The position numbers and the translations under genes are program-made. From NCBI GenBank assembly GCA_029558835.1, contig JAKQDH010000114.1, positions 1 through 64,000 on the forward strand: a stretch of DNA of 64,000 bases, written 5' to 3'. The notes beneath the pieces were generated by a model that worked only from the letters and a program-made list of their open reading frames with translations, did not search any database and was not told the DNA's origin. The stretch comes from Planctomycetota bacterium. Its GTDB lineage: Bacteria > Planctomycetota > Phycisphaerae > UBA1845. Position 1 is the first letter of the stretch, and each line of letters opens with the position of its first letter. Shown here piece by piece: positions 8,501-19,700 of the stretch.

Positions 8501-10644
8501 ACGCGCTCGCGCTCGATAGCAGTGTCGCCGGCGTTCGTGCCCTCCAGAGCCTCGATCCGCTTGTCCACCAGGTCGGTAATGACCTTGCCCACGCGGGTGG
8601 CGTCGGCATACTGCAGCGGCACGAAGCGGAGCGGGAACTTCAGCGCCCGGGCGGGCACGTCCAGTTCGTCCACCACCATCTGCACGAGCACGATCTGTTC
8701 CTGGCGACCGGAAACGATCAGCACGTTGGTCCGCTCATCGGCAAGGATGCTGACGTTGTAGACCAGCGCCTGGCCGATGATGCTCTTGGGCACCCGGCCG
8801 TCGCCACTGCCGTCCGCCTCCTGCGGCAGGTCCTTGCCCTGGTCGAACAGGTCGCTGAGCAGGTCGCGCACGGTGGCCGCGTCCGCGAAGCGCAGCGGGA
8901 ACAACCGCACCCCCATGTCCGTGGCCATCGGCACCCCATCGAGCAGCCGGATGAGCTCGCCCATCGGGTCGATGTTCTCCTGCACGGTGGCAACGATGAG
9001 GCTGTTGGTCCCTTCGTCGGGAATGATCTTGAGGTTCCGCTCCAGGTTGATGGGCGGCAGCTCGACGCTCTGCCCGGTGGTGGGGTCCACCTTGTTGATG
9101 CAGAGGCGTTTGATGGCCTCGGTAGTCTCCTCCCGCGCCTGCTCGGTGGCCAGCAGTTCGCGGATCACGTCGGCCAACTCATTGGCCTCCGAATGCAGCA
9201 ATGGATAGAAGGCCAACTCCACCTCCCCGAAGCCCTTGATCGGCTCGACGTCGATTTCGTCCAGCAGTTTCTGGATGGTCTCCCGCTCCGATTCCGGTGC
9301 GAGCACCATGATGCTGTTGTTGGACTCGTTGGGGATGATCTGGAGTTCCGCCTCGGCCCCGCGGGCACCCTGGCGCTCACGGATCTTGTCGATGATCTCC
9401 TTGAGTTGCTCGGCCGCCTCCACCGCCCGGCGGTTCTTGATGTGGAACACCATCTGCTCCACCTTGCCCAACGCCGGCGGCACCGCGTCCACCTGCTCGA
9501 TGACCTCCACCACGAAGTCGATCTGGTCGGGCAGGGCCGCGACCAGCAGGATGTTCGACGACAACGCGGTGATGGAGACCTCATCCTCCGTCCGCTGGTT
9601 GGCGGTCTGCCACACTTTGCGGAGGGCTTCCTGGGCCGAACGGGCGATCTCGTTGGCGTCGCGCTGGGTGACCGTCACCACGCGCAGTACCTTGTTGGGC
9701 CGGCTGACATCAAGCAGGTCGATGAGCAGTTGCAGCCGGCGCAGGTCTTCCGGATCACCTTGCAGCACGACCGTGTCGCCCACAACCTCAACCTGGAGCT
9801 CGGCTCCGGAGAGGTTGAACATGGTGGGATCGACTTGCCCGAGCAGCTCGTTCAGGCTGGGAGCCGGCTCGACCTCTCCGGGACGAGCAGGACCCCGACG
9901 TACCGGCGGCGCACCTGGCACCGGCGCCGGGAGCTCCTTGACGAACAACTCGGCTCCCTCAGCCTGCACGGGCGCGGGCCCCAGTTCCGCACTGGGACGC
10001 GGGACACGGGCGGGCTCGGGGGCGCGAGGTTCGGTAGGTTCACCCGGCGCGGGGCGGTCGGCGGGCGCACGGCCACGGCGCGGAGCGGGTTGCGCCTCCG
10101 GCTTCACCGTCGCCCGCTTCGCGCGCGGCTCTTTGGGTTCCGCCGGGGCCTTCGGCTCCGGGCTCCGGGCCGGCTGGGCCGCCGGCGGTTCCGGCCTGGT
10201 ATCCTTCTCCTTCTCCTTCTTCGGCGCCGGTCGCTCGGCGGGCTTCGGGGCCTGGTCCGGCTGTGCGCCCGGCTGGTCGGAGGGCTTCTGCCCCTTGTCT
10301 TTCTTCGCGGGCCGCTTGTCGGCCGGCTTCTTGTCCTTGGCCGGCTCGGGCGGCGGCGGGTCAGCGTCCGCCGCGACGGACGCCGCGGCCACAAGGACAG
10401 TGTCCCCGGCGGTGTCGGACGCCGGACCGGCGCCTGGATCGTCATCGTCGAGGAGGGCCAACGCGAGGTTACTTAGGGCCAGCGCTTCCGCATTGCTGAT
10501 CGCCGGCTCCGGAGCGGCCGGCTCCTGGGTGGGCGGCGCCTGGGCACTGGCCGACTCCGGACACCCCGGCAATGCGGCTCCACACGCGCAGAACAGCAAC
10601 CAGAGGAATCGCGTCCTTCGCCTTCGCGGTCTTGGCTCGTTCAT
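5524..10644 (-). CDS. gspD: Giant type II secretion secretin with about 12 N-type domains
   Basis: This is the outer-membrane channel subunit of a type II secretion/type IV pilus-like machine, 1,706 residues against about 650-750 for ordinary GspD. It begins with a signal peptide (FLWLLFCACGAALPGC), then has about 230 residues rich in Pro, Ala, Lys and Glu. From about residue 285 come about twelve secretin N1-type units, each marked by a strand such as DERTNVLIVSG, DIRSNTLIVSA, DPRGNSLIIAG or DRRTNALMVMA. The C-terminal secretin domain (about 1335-1640) is intact: VMLRVLIAEVQL, RPVVMVQNGQEGKI, TVRDGETVVIGGLI and VPLLGDVPLLGALFR. A Pro/Ala-rich tail follows. AAGGG lies upstream of the ATG. Usual GspD has three or four N domains, so the periplasmic part is about three times normal. 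Confidence 0.93.
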   Translation of the reverse strand: MNEPRPRRRRTRFLWLLFCACGAALPGCPESASAQAPPTQEPAAPEPAISNAEALALSNLALALLDDDDPGAGPASDTAGDTVLVAAASVAADADPPPPEPAKDKKPADKRPAKKDKGQKPSDQPGAQPDQAPKPAERPAPKKEKEKDTRPEPPAAQPARSPEPKAPAEPKEPRAKRATVKPEAQPAPRRGRAPADRPAPGEPTEPRAPEPARVPRPSAELGPAPVQAEGAELFVKELPAPVPGAPPVRRGPARPGEVEPAPSLNELLGQVDPTMFNLSGAELQVEVVGDTVVLQGDPEDLRRLQLLIDLLDVSRPNKVLRVVTVTQRDANEIARSAQEALRKVWQTANQRTEDEVSITALSSNILLVAALPDQIDFVVEVIEQVDAVPPALGKVEQMVFHIKNRRAVEAAEQLKEIIDKIRERQGARGAEAELQIIPNESNNSIMVLAPESERETIQKLLDEIDVEPIKGFGEVELAFYPLLHSEANELADVIRELLATEQAREETTEAIKRLCINKVDPTTGQSVELPPINLERNLKIIPDEGTNSLIVATVQENIDPMGELIRLLDGVPMATDMGVRLFPLRFADAATVRDLLSDLFDQGKDLPQEADGSGDGRVPKSIIGQALVYNVSILADERTNVLIVSGRQEQIVLVQMVVDELDVPARALKFPLRFVPLQYADATRVGKVITDLVDKRIEALEGTNAGDTAIERERVFLTVDIRSNTLIVSASDENYDEIVTIVEQLDSKPTPLFDQIRVVPCGRLSATDLKDKIDELWQRKQQLRQETEQVEDTPVLVADGRSNALVIASSVEDFEEIQALVTTLSAQPLIESTRIFPLQYADATVLANMLDELFDGMQSASESDSFQAPTIIPDPRGNSLIIAGMQDVMERAADLICRLDVEAGPLTATFAIYPLQFGSAAKLAARMQELFDTRREGRQTEQTPVAVLADEATNSLICLASKDDHAVLIGLLELLDKPSTLARQFEIFPLKYSKAETLAEKIESLFTSQAEGASGRTDAAGVEADLRTNALIVWASPTEMENIREVIHRLDTASPVRDMMVKMVRLQYQLAEDFAQLLEETLLNPQGGNDEEAVILSFQQTQPDGSKTTRKLLRQDIQLKPDRRTNALMVMAPAESMDLLQSMIEDFDQTRPVQSEIRLFPLVNSDAEAMVEQLTSLFEGEGGGAEGETAQQLVFGLEGAEQGLANVGQKLRFSPDRRTNTIIAAGAEVDLRMVEELVRYLDGQDTEERINEVVKARFRKAPELATAVRSFVEQEQQPLAEIDDQISRLRRAEKMVSVEAVGDEESSNSLLLGVSPRYYQQTMRLIDELDRPEPQVMLRVLIAEVQLQENLALGMEFAGQDLRFSEHAVLHPNTGLPIGPDFDSVIGTTLGAAGLGGGQGLSFTMTGEDFSFVLRTLQSNSRLEVLSRPVVMVQNGQEGKITIADQIPMVTNTTVNTQGGLQSSVGSQDVGIVLTAKPQISPDGYVTIQIKQEISNFSGDTVQLTEGLSQPIINDRTVESWVTVRDGETVVIGGLITDRKSQGETKVPLLGDVPLLGALFRTTNITHQKTELLVVLNVNVLRTDEDRRRLSLEERDKTGLLGNMRKSPLMEGLRIVPDETLLGPGRAKGQPAGSSAPATGAVPASPPVPATSSPNGAPGQYGPKPKRYGPAVEPPPAPTTQASAGGATQEQVQAVLAQVRRVAERL

Positions 10645-10739
10645 TGCACTACCCTTTGTACGTGCCGCCTGGACCTCTACCAGATCCAGGGCCTGCCTTC
10701 AGCGTATCCCAGGCGGGCCCAGCCCGCCAGTCGCAACCG

Positions 10740-13700
10740 CTACCTGCCCCTGCCCCTCGACCGACTACCGCCGCCGCTGCTGCTGCTGCTGGAACCAGAC
10801 TGCTCCTTAAGCCGCTCGATGAGCTGCCGGGCCTCGTCAGCCGACAGGTGGGTCGGGCGGAGCATTACCGTGGCCTTGCCGCCGGCCGGGCCCTGGGCGA
10901 TGAGCCGCTGTACGACCTTGTCCACCTCGTCGAACAGCGTCGCGGAACCGGCCACCACCAGCGCATGCGTCCGCGTGTCACCGCGGATCGAGATGCGCTC
11001 CCGCCGCGCGGAGCCGCCGCGCCCGCTGCCCGTTCCACCCCGGGCGTCGGCGCTCTCGTTGAACTGCGTCTCCAGCAGCGAAGCCAAGTCGGTCACGTTG
11101 ATCCCCGAGGGCACGGGGATGATGCGGAGCAGTTCCTTCGCGCCGGCCTCCGGCGTGTCCATCAGGCCGATGGCGCTCTGGATGGCCGACATGTCCGCGG
11201 CGCTGGCCCGCACCAGCAGCGCGTTCTGGTTCTCGTCCACGGTAATCACGGGCGGCAATGAGGGCGTACGTCCGCCCCGTCCCCGGCTCTCTGTGAACAT
11301 CTCCTGCAGCGCCGGCAGCACGACGGCCGCGTTGGCGTGCTGGAGCTTGATGAGCTTCGGCTCGTTGAGTTCCTTGCCCTGCACGTCGAGGTCGCGGGCG
11401 ATGCCGACCAGTCGCTCCACTTCCGCCTTATCCCCGCTGATCACCAGGGCGTTACCCTGAGTAAGCGTGCTGAGGCGCACGTCGCCGACTAACTCACCGC
11501 CGCGACCGGAACTGCTGCCCGGCTTGCGCAGGTACTCCTGCATGACGCTGAGCATCTCCTCCGCCCCGCTGTTGAGCAGGGAAACGACCTGGATTTCGCT
11601 GCCGACGCCGATGTCCCCCCGGTCCAGCTCCTTGATGCTCTCCAGAACGCGGGCCATGTCCGTCTCGTTGGCCTTCACTATGATCGCCCGCGAGCCCTGC
11701 ACCTCGGAGATGGTGATCGGAGGGGCCTGCTGGCCCTGTTGCCGCGGCGCCGAGCGGACGTAGATGTCATTCAGCGCCCGCGCCATGGCCGAGGCGTCGG
11801 CGTTCTCGATCCTGATCACCTGCACCTGCTGCTGCCCGGTGCCCGCCTGGTCCAGGGCCGTGATGAGGTCCTCGACCCGGGTCATGTTCTCCGGCGACGC
11901 GGAGACGATGACCGAGTTCGTGCCATACTCCGGCACCGCGGTCACCTGGTCGCGCGGGTTGCGGCTGAGGTTGCGGAACATCTGGTTGATGGCGTCCTGG
12001 GTGCTCCAGGGGTTGGCGTAGAGCAGGTGAATCGTCTGCATCTGCCGCTGGCGAGCGGTCTCCGGCTCGACATCCAGTTGCTCGATCAACGTCAGCAGGT
12101 CGCGCATCTCGTCGGCGGACGCGTAAATGAGCAGGCTGTTGGTGCTGGGCTCGGCCGTGATCTGCACGGGCTGCTGCCCCTGCCCCGTGGTCCGCCGGCC
12201 GCGGTAGGCACTCTGCAGCGCGCGGGCGACGTCGTCCGCGTTGGCCTGCTTGAGCTTCTGGGTGTAGACCTGCTTCTGGTCGATCGACTCGACGTCCACC
12301 TGCTCGAGCATCTTGCCGATGACGTCATGGTTCTTGGCGGACGCGGTGACAATGATGGAACGCGTGCCCCAGTCCACGGCACAGGTCACCTGCTCGGAGG
12401 GGCTCGCCGCCACCCGCCGGTCCCAGCGGAACATGTTCATGATGACGTTGTTGATGCTGCCGGGGTCCGCGAACTTGAGCGGATGAGCCTTGGTGGTCCG
12501 CTCGGCGTCCGCCGCCTCCTCCACGTCCAGGACGGTGATCATGTCCTTGACCGCCGTGATGTCCTTGTCGCTGCCGCGCAGGATCACCGCGTTGGCGCGC
12601 GGGTTGGAGGCGATGATGAGCTGCTGCTCGGCCCGGCGCACGCCGAAGCGCTGCCGGTTGAACACTTCCGTCAGCTTGGTGACCACCTCGTCGGCGTTGG
12701 CGAACTTCAGCGGGACGCTCTCGTACGCCTCCGTGCTGGTGGCCTCGTTGTCGATGTCCGCGATGAGCTGCTTGATCTCTTCCTGCTTCGGCAGCGAGGC
12801 GGTCACGATGACCGACTGGGTGGCTCCCTCGACCAGCGCCACCACGCGATCCTCTGGGCGCGGCTGCGTCTGGCGCTGCCAGTTATACGTCTGGTTGATG
12901 ATGTTGACGATCGAGTTCGGCTCCGCGAACTTGACCGGATACACGACCATCGTGCGCTTCGTCTCCTCCGTGGAGGGCACGTCGAGCGCGGTGAGCAGCT
13001 CCTGCACCTGCACCATCTCGTCGTCATTGACGGAGGCGACGATGGAGTTGGTCTTGACGTCGGGGAGGAACTGCGGCCCGGCGTCCCCGCGCACGCCGCG
13101 CCCCTGCCGGAACGCCTGTGCAAGCTGGTTGGCCACCTCGGTGGCATTGGCGTGGGCGAGGGCGATGACATGATGGCCGCGCTGCCGCGAGGCCAACTTC
13201 TCGTCATCCAACCCGCTGATAAGCTCCGCCACGATCTTGTGATTGGCCTCGCTGGCGGTAACCACCACCGTCTGGGTGCCCGGCTCCGCCACGGCGTTGA
13301 CCATGTCCCGGTTGGAGACGCTCATCTGCCGCCCGGCGCTGGTCGTCCGCGTCCGCGCCCACTGGGTAATGATGGTGGCAACCGAGCCGGGGTCGGCGTA
13401 CTTGATCGGGTAGATCTTCATCGTGGTGGCGGCGCTGGCGGCCACGTCCGCCTTGTCGAGTTCCGCCACCCGGGCCTTGATGAGTTCCATGTTGGCGGCG
13501 GAGGCTTGCACCACGATCTGCCCGGTGTTCACTTCCGGCGTGACCACCACGGTCAACTCCACGGGGTCGATCGCGCTGGCCCCCCGCACCGTCTGCACCG
13601 CGCGGCGCTTGTCCTCGAAAATCTGGTTGATGGACGAAGCCACCGCCTCCGGCTGGGCAAAGTGCAGCGTGATCGTCTCGGTCAGCAACGCCGGCGGGGC

Positions 13701-16700
13701 ATACGCTTCCGTCGGGTCGATGATCTCCTTCTTGATCTGCTCGATCTGCTCCTGCGTGCCCCGCACGATGAGCATGTTGATGGAGGCATTGGCCTCCGCC
13801 TGGGGCGGGGTCTCACCGGGGGCCAGGTTCCGCTGGCTCCAGAGCCGGTTGATCGTCCCCGCGATGTCCGTCGCCCGGGCGTTCTTGAGCACCACCATCA
13901 GGAAGCCCGGCGGGCTCGGCGCGTTGGCCGGGATGTCCACCTTGGCGAGCTGCTCCTCCAGGAACGTAAACACCGTCGGGCTGCCCAGCACGATCAGGGC
14001 ATTGGCCTTGTCATCCACCTGCACGCTGAAGTTCTCGATGTCGGACTTGCCGCCCGCCCGGCGCAGGTAGTCGGTGAGCAGGGCGGTCATCGTCGTGTAG
14101 ACCGCCCGCGCGCTGGCGTACTGCATCTTGTAGATGCGGAACTCCAGCCCGATGTCCGACTTGTCCAGCGTCTGCACCAGCGACTCGATCTCGACGAAGG
14201 TGCCCTCGTCGGCGATGACGAAAAGCTGCTTACTGGCGTCGTGGGCAGTGATGGTCAACTGCGTGGTCGTGCCGCCGCGCCGACCGCGGGCGCCGGCACT
14301 GCCCCGCCGCGCCCCGTAGGCCGCCTGGATCGTTTCCACCAGGCTGCTGGGCTTGGCATGCTGCAACTGGATGACGCGCAGCTTGCCCGCCTCGGCGTAC
14401 TGGGCCTCGATCTTCTGAATGGCCGCCAGGATGTCCTCGCGCAGACTCGCGGGCGCTTTGAAGAAGAGGACGTTGCCGCCGGCCTCGCCGATGAACTTCG
14501 TCGTGGCACCGGCGGCGGCCGCCCCGGCTCCGCGTCCGCCGCGGGCCGTCCCGCCGGCGAACATGGTCGTCAGCGTCTCCGCCACGGCCGCCGCGTCCGC
14601 GTACACCAGGTCCACCGGCTCATACCGTCCGCCGCTGCTGTCCGCCACGTCCAGCCGGGCGACCAGTTCGTCGACCTCGGTGACGTCTTCCGCCACCGCC
14701 TGGACAATCAGCAGGTTGAGCGGGGCGTAGGCCAGGAACGTGGGCTTGTTCAGCGTCGGGGTACCCGCGGCTGCCGGCCGGGGCGTCGTTCGTCCCCGAC
14801 GCGAGCCGGAAGGCGTCGCACCCTCGGTATATTGAGTGGTCAGGTGCGTGGCCAGTTCCTCGGCGTCGGCGTAACGCAACTCGTAGTACTTCGTGGTGCG
14901 TTCCGGCAGTTCGTGGCTTTCGAGCTGGGCGACGAGCTTCTCCACCAGTTCGATCCCCGCGGCCGGGCCCATGACCAGGATGGTGTTCGCCTCGGCGTCG
15001 CTGGTGATGGTGAGGTCGTCCTTGAAGATGCCCAGTTCACCGACCTCAGTTTGCTGCATAAGCCGTTGCGGCAGCGCGCCGGCGGCGGAAACGGCGCCGC
15101 CGCCGCCCGGCCGACCGGTGCGCCCGACGCGCCCCGCGCGCTCGTCCAGCCCCATCAGCGTCTTGAGGGTCTGCTCGACCTCCTCCGCATTGAGCTTCTT
15201 GAGCTGGATGATCTTGAATTCGCTGTCGATCGGCTGGGGCTGGTCGATGGTCGCCAGCAGCTCGAGGAGGGCGGGGTAATCGCGGGTGTTGGCACGGACG
15301 ATGAGGGTGCGGTCGCGCGGATTGGCCTTGATCTGCACGCCGCTGGGCATCGTCTGCATCTGGGCCATCATCTGCTGCTGAATCTGCTCCATCTGCTCCT
15401 GGGCTTCCGCCCCCTGGCCCTGCTGCTCGCCGGGTCGCCCGCCGCCCATGCCGGGAAAGCCGGGCATGCCGGGAATCTGCGGGATGCCGACCCGTCCGCC
15501 GGGCACCTGCTGGCCCGGTTGCCCGGGCTGACCCTGCTGGCCGCCCTGCCGCCGGGCCTGGGCCGCCTGCTGGGCCGCCATCCGCTGGGCCATCTGCTGC
15601 TGCCGCAGCATCTGCTGCTGCTGCTGAGCGGCCGCCCGCTGACCGGCGTTGAACACGTCGTCGATGATCTCCGCGGCCGTGTTCACGTCGATGTAGCGCA
15701 CGCGGAAGACGCGGATGTCCGGCTTGACGCCGAGCGTCTTGATCTCGTTCTCCAGGTCCTTGGCGGAGTCCTGCAGCGCCTTGACCGCCGCATTCGGTCC
15801 GTCAAAGACCAGGACGCCCTCCTTCTCGTCGTAATAGACCTTTACTTTGCTCCCGGCGGGGAGCCGGCTGGTGCTGCTGTTCGAGTCCGACGAACTGGAC
15901 GTCTGTCCCGTCACGGGCTGCGGACCCGGCAGGGCAATGACCGCCGGGCTCAGCGACTGCACCGCATCGTCAAGCACCGCATCATCCTCCACCGACGGAT
16001 GCCCGGTAGGATCCTCCGGCGGCGGCTCGTCGTCCGGCTTGACTTCACCCGGCGGGACTTGCAGGGCCGCGCTCTGCTCCAGGGCCAGCGTCTCGGCGAG
16101 GAGGGCTTCGCCCAGCCGCGCCCACCCGATCGGCAGGACGCAGCGATGCGCCTGCGCCCGCGGGCGGACCTGCTCGATGCCGTGCGTCTCGTCCTCCACC
16201 TTCCCGGTCTCTACCAGCTCCACTTCCACGTCCGGGTTGTTGAGCTTGAACCAAGCCGCCGCCTCCTGGGCGGTCATGCCGCCCGGCACCAGGAAGGTCG
16301 CCCTCTTGGGCTCCGTGTCCACCTTCCGCGGCTTGTCCACGTACTTGCGGATCAGCTCCTCGATTTCCGGGAAGCGGCTCTCGTCGGTGTACCTCACCAC
16401 GAGCACGTCGTCGAACGGCAGGTAATCCACGTTCGGCAACTGGTTGCGCGGCTCCCAGACTGAGCTCAGCAGCGTGTCCAGGTCAAACGACGCGTCGAAG
16501 GCGTCCGCGTACTTCAGTTCGTACATCATCTTGGGCAGGACGTCCCCGGATCCGCTGAGCTCGCCGTCCTCGCAGTCGAACTGCGCCACCACGGCATCGA
16601 TCTGGTCCAGCTTCGCCTGCGTAGCGCAGACGATGAGCGTATCGCTAATCAGGTCCGCCTGAATATACAGCTCGTTGCCGACGTACTTCTTCTGCGTCTC

Positions 16701-19700
16701 GAAGAGACTGTCCTCCTCCGTCGTCGACGACGACCCCCGCCCGCCACGCGAGGCCCGACCGCCCGGCGCCTGCCCCGGCGCTCGACCACCGGCCGCCGGC
16801 GCCGTGTCCACCGCCTGAAGAATCAATTCCGCCAGACCCTTTGGATCGGCGTACTTGATCTGGTACACCTTGATCTGCTTGCCGCTGACCTCCGGCGTAT
16901 CCACTCGGGCGATCCATTCCTTCGCCCGCGTCACGTCTTCCAGCGTACCGCGCAGCACGAGTGCGCCACCGCCCGGCGCTTCCGCCACGGCCAGCGGCAG
17001 CGTGTCCACGCCGGCTGCCGGCGTCCCCTGTCCGCGCTGCCCGCCCGGCCGCGCCACGCGCGTCGGCGCGCCCATCATCTCCCGCAGGGTCCGCACCATC
17101 TCCGTCGCGCTGGCGTGTTTCAGCAGCACGGTCTCGACCACCGGCTCGTCGGCGGTGGCGGGACGATCGAACTCGGCCACCAGCTTCCGCGCCTCGTCGA
17201 TCACGAGCTGCGGAGCGGCCACCACGATGCGCTGGTTCCGCGTGTCAGCCGACAGGTGGAATCCGCCGCCACTCTGCGTCGGAGCGCGCTGCCGGCCACC
17301 ACGCTGCGGAGGCTGCGGCGCACCGCCCTCCAGCACCGGCTGCTCGAGTTCGCCCGACTGCACCAGCAGCCGCACCTTGAAGCGCAGCAGCGGCTCGATC
17401 TGGTCGATCACTTCCTGCGGCTCCGCATGCTCCACGGGCAGGAACGCGGTCTCGATGGCCGTGTCCGTCTGATAGCGCAGGACATCGAGAAGCTCTTCGA
17501 TCTCGGCGAACGTCTCCTTCTCGGCCACCACGACCAGCTTGCGGGCGGCCGGCTGGGGAATGAACGTCGGCCCGCCGGCGGCCAGCGTCGGCGCCGCCCC
17601 GCGCTGACCGGCGCCACGCTGCCCCCGTGGCGTGCCGGGCGTACCGGCGCGGAACACGGCCGTCAACGTAGTCACGATGTTGTCGAAGTCGGTCCCCGGC
17701 GGGAAGTCATACACCCGCATTTCGGTCGTCTTGCGTTCGACGTCGAACTCGGCGATGAGGGCGGCCACTTCCTCCATTCTCTCCGGGGTCGTGCGGACGA
17801 TGAGGCTGTTGCCCATCTGCATGATGGAGAGGCTCTCGCCGGCGACGGGCATCTCGACCGCGGGCGCGGCACCTTCGGGTTGGCGTCCGCGCCGAGGTTG
17901 CCGCGGCTGTCGGACGGGGGCCCCCTGCTCGCCGAAGAACGTTTGAATGACCGCGATGAGTTCCGTCGGCTCGGCGTACTTGATCTCGAACGTGCGGCGG
18001 ATGAGATTGCCCGCCTGGTCCACCTCCTTGAGCAGTTCCCGCAATCGGGCCAGCTCCGTGTCGCTCGCCCCCAGCACCATCAGGTCACCGCCCAGCGGTA
18101 CCAGCCGCACGCGCTCCGGGGTAATGAAGTCCACGAGATTGCTCAAGGCCGCCACGGCCGCCTCGGGCGCCACGTGCTCCAGGGTCACGCGTACCACGTC
18201 ACCCGCACCGGCGGCTTCCTTATCAAGCTGCTCGATCAGTGGAATGTACTTGTCCCACTCCGTCTGCGTGCACAACACGTAGAGTCGCCCGGTCTCATCC
18301 TCGGGCGTGAACTTGGCGGCCGCGATACCACCTCCCCCTGCCGGGGTGGGCCGGCGCACGCGCCGACGACCCCCTTCGCCCGCCGGCTGTGGCGGCGTCA
18401 CCACGGCCGGACTGCTTGCCTCGCTTTCGTACTGCCGCAGCATGTTGGCGACGAACGAAGGCTTCTGATGCAGCAGGCGATACACGTGCAGCACGACCGG
18501 ATCGGTCTCCACGTCCAGCGTGGCCACCAGCGCCAGGATGTCGTCCACGTCCTGTCGCGTGCCGGAAATCCAGATGGCGTTGCCCTGCGGATCGGGGATC
18601 ACGCGGGCCGGCGCCCGCAGTTCCGCGGCCTTGCCGCCGGCCTCCCAAAGCTGGAGCACCACCCCGACCACCTCGGCCGCCGTGGCGTACTTCAACGCAT
18701 GACGCTGCGGCGGCAGCACGTTGGACACGTCCAACACCGCGACCAGCTCGCGGACGCGAGCCACGTCCTCCTCCGGCGCGATCACCGCGATGGAACGGGA
18801 GGCGGGCACGGGGATTAACGTCACGCCGCCGGCCGCCAGCGGTCCCGCCGCGCCGGCCGCTCGGCCCCGGCGTGAACGCCTCGGCTGCGCCGGAGCAGGC
18901 TGCCCGTCCGGAGCTACTGCCGCGGGCGCCGCCACGGCCGTGCTCGCCAGAATCTGCTGAATCTGTGCGACCAGCTCGGTCGGATCGGCATGCTTGAGTT
19001 CGATCAGCGTGACCCCGGGTTCGGCGCCGGGTTCCACGTCGATGTAAGCCAGCAGCGTCGTCATCTCGTCGATCTTGTCCTGCATCGCCCGCACGATCAG
19101 CACCATCTGGGCGTCATCGGGCAGGATGCTGACGGGCGGCGGAGGTACTCCCTCCACCCCCGGGGTCGCTTGGGCGCCGCGCCGCCGGGAGACCGCCGCC
19201 CCACCCCGCTCCGTCACGTCCATCTGCAAATCCATCAGCATCCGCAACTTCTCGAGCGCCTGGCTCGGCAGGACGTAGCGCAGCGGGATCCTCACCAACG
19301 GCCGCGGATCGCTGATCTCCGCCCCCGTGAAGAACTCGATCAGCCCGAGGTACTTCTCGATGTCGCTGGCCAGCGCGAAGATCGTCATCGCGTTCTTGTC
19401 CTGCAGCGGCGCGATGCGCACGTAGTCGGGCATGAAGTCGCGCACCGGGCTCAGGTCGGACACGGAGCCGGCCTTAGGCCAGTAGATCACCAGCGCCAAC
19501 TCGTCTTCCGGCAGATGGGCCGCCCGGAACTCCTCCACGCTTTTGAACATCTGCTCGCGAGGCAGCAGACGGTAGAAGTCGGTCACCCGGATGACTTCCA
19601 GGTGATCACCCGTGTACCAGAGCCAGTACGGCTCCAGGGGCTTGTACTTGAACAGGAGCATGCGAATCCGCCCCAGGGCCTGCTTGAAGTCCATCATCTC

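Noticed and set aside
5944..10476. A 1,510-codon open frame on the plus strand opposite the secretin gene
   Set aside because: It is the antisense shadow of a GC-rich coding region. The minus frame has a signal peptide, N-domains and a secretin barrel, and the plus frame has none.
15390..15640. Repeated CTG/CTGC triplets as a CRISPR-like or tandem array
   Set aside because: They are Gln/Met/Gly codon runs inside the giant N-domain protein; no direct repeat-spacer pattern exists.
11739..16463. A 1,574-codon open frame on the plus strand opposite the giant N-domain protein
   Set aside because: It encodes Arg/His/Leu-rich sequence without domains and mirrors the repeated minus-strand gene, as expected from codon bias.
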